Source of the DNA: Casuarina equisetifolia
Lineage: Eukaryota; Streptophyta; Magnoliopsida; Fagales; Casuarinaceae
DNA length: 64,000 nt
Assembly: GCA_028551475.1 (NCBI GenBank)
Contig: CM052362.1
Location: forward strand, 11,531,354 to 11,595,353
Direction: 5' to 3'
Numbering within the stretch: the stretch's first letter is position 1; the number at the start of each line of letters is the position of its first letter. Below, piece by piece: positions 58,590-64,000 of the stretch. Made by a program: the position numbers and the translations under genes. The notes beneath the pieces are model-generated. The model had not been told where the DNA came from and made no database searches. It saw nothing but the letters and a program-made list of their open reading frames with translations.

Positions 58590-59200
58590 GGGATTAGAAA
58601 AAGGAGGTTTATCCTTATTGTTGGAATATATTAGAGTGTAAAGGTCCATCCCAAGATCTTAAGACAATAAATAAGGAAACTTCATCACTTATAAGGCTAA
58701 AGGTCACTTTTGATATTAGACAACACCTACCTAAAACTTCTTCTCATGTGAATGCTAACACAAGTATTGGACATGGATAAAAATCTAACCACAAGACTTA
58801 GGAGATTATAAAGTAGAGGCTTATCCTTAACTTTGATACCATATTAAAAGTGAATGCCTATTATGAGACTTTAAGTCATTAGATAGGAAAACATCATCAC
58901 TTAGAAGATCAAAAGTCCATTCTCACTCTTTCTATATGAGACAACGCCCACTTTTAACACTCTTCTATATATACATACTAACATAAGCACTACATGAAAA
59001 GAAAATCCCAACTCCAAAGTCCAGAAGGATTGCAAAGTGGAAGTCCATCCTTGGCTTTAATACCATATTAGAATGTGATGGCATATCTTAAAATCTTAAA
59101 GTATTAGGTAGAAAAAACTCCTCATTTATAAAACCAAAGGTTCATCCTCACATTTATTATGTGGCACAACACCTATCTTTAATAATATTTTTCTCAATAT
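58590..59200. repeat. Diverged tandem repeat, about 213-224 bp period, nearly three units
   Basis: The unit start (GGATT/GGAGATT, AAGTRGAGG, TTATCCTTAACTTTGATACC, ATATTA) recurs at about 58591, 58801 and 59029. Each is followed by a YCTTAAG/ACTTTAAG block, a CATCACTTATAA/CATCACTTAGAA-like block and ACAACRCC. The spacing of the ATATTA anchors (58628, 58841, 59065) gives 213 and 224 bp. Non-coding; similar wording is common in plant genomes. Confidence 0.75.
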
Positions 59201-60449
59201 CATAAATTATTTCCTTTTATAATAGGAATACTTGCATCCTGAATAAATATGCAAAAATAAGGACTAATTTTGACAATTGTAGCCTTTTTACATAACTAAG
59301 ATGTCATTCACTAACCTTGTACTTTTTTAAATATTTTATTTATCAAACCTTTGCAAATAGCATGAGTTAGTTTTTTTGTGATGAAGAAACTCCAAGATAT
59401 CTTATTAGAAGTGTATCTAAGGGAAAGATGAGTAATTTAGAATAAAAAATTACTTCTACTCTGATAATCCTAAAAAAAAATGATATTTACTTGGTTTATA
59501 ATGTAAACTTGTAAGTTCAACAAATTCCTCCAAAGATTATATAAGTCAAAGCACTAGAGTTACATTACAATGAGAAAAGAGGAACAAATTGTCATCATAA
59601 CAAAAATAAATTTTTTTTTCAAGTTTTCATTGCCAATGAAATTTAAACACTAATTTAAAGGTCTTGGCAATAATAATTTTGTTAAGTATTTTCACTAACA
59701 TTACAAATAAATAAAAGAATAAAGGGTCACCATGTCATAGTCAATTAGTACCTTCAAAATAACCTACATTTCTCTATTAAAATTTATTGAAAATCTTATA
59801 TTAGTAATGCACTCACCTATAAGATTAACCAAGTAATGTAAGTAATTCTTCAATTAGAGGTAGTATCTTCTTTTTTTTTTCTTTTTTAAGGATTGCATTA
59901 ATTTTATAGTTTTATAAGTTTTCATATTCATAGTAATGCATATTGTGATTGGAAAAAAGAATACCTTTATGCTACCTAAATATACTTCACAAAGAATTAT
60001 TATACTTAAACAATAGGGAATTGAAATCAAGAGTTTTTGACTGCAAATATGTGAATCTTGAATATACCAAATAAATTTCAAAAGATTAGAACATGAAAGA
60101 AGTGAAAGGCAAAACATTAAGAGGAATGTTTGAAAGAAGCACGAAAATAGGACAAGTGAAAATAAAGGAAGCTAAAGAAGAATTATAAATAGAAAGCTAG
60201 TGTCTGCGTATGGCTTAATTTAAAATCCCATAAATTTTACATGGCTTCTTACCTCCCCTTTTCTCTTTTTCTTTTTTTTTTCCTTTGAAAGTTACAAAGA
60301 AAAATTATTTTAGGGTGATAAAGGCTCATTACATGGCATTTTGACGTCGGTTTGTTTACTATTCTTATTGAAACCGTTAAATAGAACTAATCACCATATA
60401 TTCTAGAACATGTGGATTTTGTTAGAGAGAATAAGAGGTCATATCCATT
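59201..60449. other. Unassigned AT-rich sequence
   Basis: No coding or RNA features; the minus ORF 59854-60117 is low complexity at its end. Confidence 0.3.
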
Positions 60450-62566
60450 TTATGTGGCTGATTCAAAGATAATTTTAGTGATAATTTCCAAAGATTGTCC
60501 ATGAAATTAACAAAAAGGTTCCAAGATGCAATGTTATTAGTAAACTTGACATGTCTAAAGCATATCATCAATTGAAATGGTCTTCTTTGTTGCAAGCCAT
60601 GTGGAGGTTTGGATTCTTAATACATGGACATATTTGATATATAGATGCATCTCAAATAATTGGTTTAACATCCAACTACAAGGGAAGAAATTTGATTTTC
60701 TTAAGTCATCTAGAGGCCTACGACAAGTCAACCCTTTCTTACCCAATCTATTCATCATTTCTTAGGAAGCATTTAGCAAGAAGTTATGGAATTTGACGTA
60801 AAGAAGGGCAATTGGCACATGTAAAGGTTCAAAGTCTTTTGGGTCAATCTCACATCTTTCACACAGTTGAATTTGATACTTTTACTAAATAGGCAGAAGA
60901 GATAGGCAAAAGAGATTGGTGTTCATGTTTATAAAACTTCTTTGCAAATACAAACAACAAAACAATCAAATGGTAAATGTCTAAAAAAGTAATTTCCTTA
61001 TATCAAGCAAAGCTCCTCCACATAAGAAATGGCTTATTAAAAACTAGATAGGTTTCTTTCACATTGAACCCCTTCTAACTTATCTTAGTGTTCATTTTTA
61101 AGCAGTTAAGTAATTTATTATGAAGAGTTATTATAAAAAATAATGGGTACTATTAGAAATTGGAAGAACAAGCTTTTGTCACATAGGGGAAAGCTCATTT
61201 TGATTAAAAGCATCCTTTGTTCAATTCCTATTCATGTACTATCAATTTCAAAGGTTCCCAAATTAGTGTTACAAGAGATAAATAGAAGTATGGTAGAATT
61301 TCTTTGGAGCAACCATGGTGAGCATAAGGCACACTTGGTCAAATGGGAAAATGCATATCGCCCCATTGATGAAAGAGCTCTTGGTGTTAGAGGTCTTTTA
61401 ATTGTCATGACAAGTTTATAGGTCAAAATGGCTTGAAAATTTATAAGAGTTGAATCATGATAGGCGCAATTCACGAAAACAAATTATGGATCCCTTATGG
61501 AAGTCATTCATCATCATAGGAGAATTTTGGCATCTCATTGTTAGAATACTATAAGTACACACATTCCTTATGCATTGTAACATTGTAGATGATTACTTAA
61601 TAATGGCAAATGACAATTTTGGTCAAATCAATGGTTGGATGATCTTCTTTGGCGCCTTTCATATGATGATTAGTAACTAAGCATTAGAGATCCACTAACT
61701 GATCAAGCATCTTTGAAATCTTATCTTTCTCTAGCTTAGTTGGAAAGGCCTTGCAGATAAAGCTAAATAAGGAACATGATAAATTGATAATTGAACTTTT
61801 GCCAAATGGCATATTCTCTATAGCTTCCATGTATCATAACTTTCGGGTAGTAAATGACAAGGTAAACTATAGTAAATTTGTATGGAATTCTTATCTTCCA
61901 ATGAAAATTGGTTTTTTCATGTGAAGGCTCTAAAATAATGGCTTTCTTACTAACACCAATGTACAAGCAAAAGGGTTCTCCTTAGCTTCCAAAGTGTATG
62001 TTGCATTTATCCTCAACATGAAAATATAAATCATTTGTTTTGTCATGTGGATTTGGCCATTGGTTTATGGCAATACTTGAGGCTCTTAACACATCAATGT
62101 GAAGAGAATCAATACTCACACTTATCAAGGATTGGTTTCAAGAAGCTTTTAACACTTCACAATAGGGATAGTTACAATGATCTATGCCAAATTTGGCTAG
62201 CAAGGAACAATGCAAATATTCTCCACTCTAAGCTTTTTGCCAAGTAATTGCAAGAAACAATCTTGGGAAGATCAACTTGGTTTAAAGCATTATAAACCTC
62301 CTTGAAAGGGTTTGCTCATGGTTTTCATTCTTGTAATGAGTTTATTTCGTGATGATTTTGTAAAAGGCCATGCATTTGTGCTATTCTTTGATGCTTGTTT
62401 TTCTTGCAATCATTGTACAAGAATATGTTTGTAAGGGCAAGGCATCATGCCCCCAACATTGTACCTATCATCAAGGATTGGTTTTTAATCCAACCTTGAA
62501 CTATTAATGGAAGTAGTCAGGGGTAAGTCCTTGTTTCAGAAAAGAAAAAGAAAAAGAAAAAGAATT
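60450..62566 (+). mobile_element. LINE (L1/RIL-type), 5'-truncated, degenerate
   Basis: Begins within RT: INKKVPRCNVISKLDMSKAY at about 60508-60565 contains the first catalytic Asp. Then SNNWFNIQLQGKKFDFLKSS and RGLRQVNPF follow (to about 60740). The open 61143-61421 stretch has the LINE C-terminal wording NWKNKLLSHRGKLILIKSIL, then VEFLWSNHGEHKAH. A zinc-finger RVT-type tail (ITNVQAKGFSLASK-like) is near 61910-62060. It ends with an (AAAAAG)n tail (about 62543-62564). The RT core with the DD motif is missing between about 60780 and 61130. Dead. Confidence 0.82.
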
Positions 62567-64000
62567 ATTTCAAAAATGTTAATAATGCAAAGAAAATATC
62601 ATTTATAAGTCATTATAGAACATAAAGCACCCAAAAAGAGTTCAACAAACTAGCTTTGTTATTAGTAGTTTCAAAAGATTAATAGGCAAAAAGAAAATCA
62701 CAAAGTTAAGCAATTCATGTTTTAATTGTTAAAGAAACGTATGCAAATCAAAAAGGGGGGAAAAAGATTGAATTAGATTATAAAAATTATTTCACACTTC
62801 TTTTTATTAAGATAGTTTTATAGAGTAGACTTATTAGGATTGGAAACTTTTGATCATCTAAAATCACAATAAAATCACTTAAGTTGAATCAATGTAAGAT
62901 GTAGAAGAGGCTTGCTTATGAAATAATATTTAGTTCAAATATGTTATTGTATACAAGTTGAAGAAGTTTAGAGTTGATTTTTGTCACAAAGTATAATAAT
63001 AGGAAAAGAGAGAAAGAGCTTCGCAATTTTATATATATTCAATTGTAAGAGATACCGAGCTTGTACATAGGTTTTATATATTAATACAATGATTGTAGAA
63101 TAAAAGGAAAATGTACATGATAAAATAACTACCTATTTGTACAATAATTCAATTCCCAACAAGCTGTGATTCTACCAATCAATGACGTTACCACACGGAA
63201 ATAATCCTTTATCTAATCATGGTAATAATCAAGAGAGAAACATATTGTATTTTAATACCCTTCTTTAAGTTAGAAATTTATAGATGTCAAAGACACCAAG
63301 CTTATTTAATAGATACATATGTTATCTTTGTCACAAGGGTGTGGTAAAGTAATCACCAAATTGAGATTTACCAATCACCAATAATTAAAGATATTTGCAA
63401 TTCTTAAAAATGTGTGATTCTACCAATCATCAATACACATACTTAACTTCTAAGTTCGTCCATTATTTTAAAAAATATTCTTTTTATTCTTAAATTTTAA
63501 TTCAATCTTATCTCTATTTCTAAAGTTTGTGCTGACAATAATTGTCATCTCATCTTCATCTTTGAATCCCAACTTGGTGATTCTCTAACCACACCCTCTA
63601 TCACAAGGGATAACAAATATAAGAGTGAATAATGAATGATATATTCACCCCACTTTTAGGATTCATGATTGTGTATATTGGTGTTGTTGACAAACACTTT
63701 AAACATACTAGGTTTGGGCAAGCCATTAAGGCAAATGGTTTGGTTGTCTTCAAAACCAAAATAAGTTGTAACAAATCAAAATGAAGTTTCTTAGGCATTA
63801 TATTACTTGTGGAACTCTAATACTAGTTAAGTAGACAATTTAATTTGCTAGTAAGTTTCTTGATCAGTTGCTAGAGAAGCCTCAACTACATGATGGATTT
63901 CTTCCCAAGCAGAGCAAAACTGATAGGACTTTCCATTAAAGACTTAAAAAGAATCTTCCTTCGTGGATAAATAGCCTCACTAACATGGTTTATAAGGTCT
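62567..64000. other. Unassigned sequence to the window end
   Basis: AT-rich; a minus-strand ORF at 63601-63798 has no domain I can name. No RNA or repeat recognised. Confidence 0.3.

Overview
This is nuclear DNA from a seed plant. It is AT-rich, full of decayed LTR retrotransposons and LINEs, carries a piece of plastid rRNA operon that has mutated in place, and contains two intact multi-exon plant-type genes with GT-AG introns. I cannot name the species. There is no bacterial gene organisation, CRISPR array or biosynthetic cluster.

Layout. 1-663: decayed integrase end of a Ty3/Gypsy chromovirus-like element. 763-10244: a large Athila/Tat-type Gypsy element bounded by a 5-bp target duplication (GGTAT). 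It has gag, reverse transcriptase/RNase H and integrase relics, no visible protease, and a third, internal LTR with its own primer-binding site. 10.25-15.4 kb: mostly unassigned, with a 27-bp minisatellite and an LTR-like relic. 15441-16710: plastid-derived segment (3' half of 16S rRNA, spacer, 5' exon and intron start of trnI-GAU). 17.9-21.4 kb: Copia relics, one with a perfect 128-bp tandem duplication.

21.9-40.7 kb: an oligopeptide transporter (OPT) cluster on the minus strand. Both full copies (21926-24703 and 36599-39463) assemble by hand into six exons of identical lengths (49/443/98/573/262/804 nt), each encoding 742 residues. A third copy survives only as a 3' fragment near 27.2-27.9 kb. 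Between the two intact genes lie a nearly complete but dead Copia element (27923-32859, minus strand) and a 5'-truncated LINE (32860-34863).

42.3-52.5 kb: two plus-strand Copia relics. The second is split by a LINE of about 3.6 kb (48388-52016) flanked by a 12-bp target duplication; the Copia reading frame resumes directly after it. 55-57.5 kb: a less AT-rich, possibly low-copy stretch with a leader-like CT tract and one short secretory-looking ORF. 58.6-59.2 kb: a tandem repeat of about 213-224 bp. 60.45-62.57 kb: another decayed LINE ending in an (AAAAAG)n tail.

The two OPT genes are the only sequences I would call functional protein genes. They are predicted plasma-membrane proton-coupled peptide or metal-chelate transporters. 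Their 5' flanks are homologous for more than 1 kb, but copy 1 has gained a (GA)n tract in its probable 5' leader and copy 2 has lost its ancestral 3' flank right after the stop codon, so differing regulation is a reasonable inference. All exon boundaries, TSDs and similarities were read by eye without alignment software.
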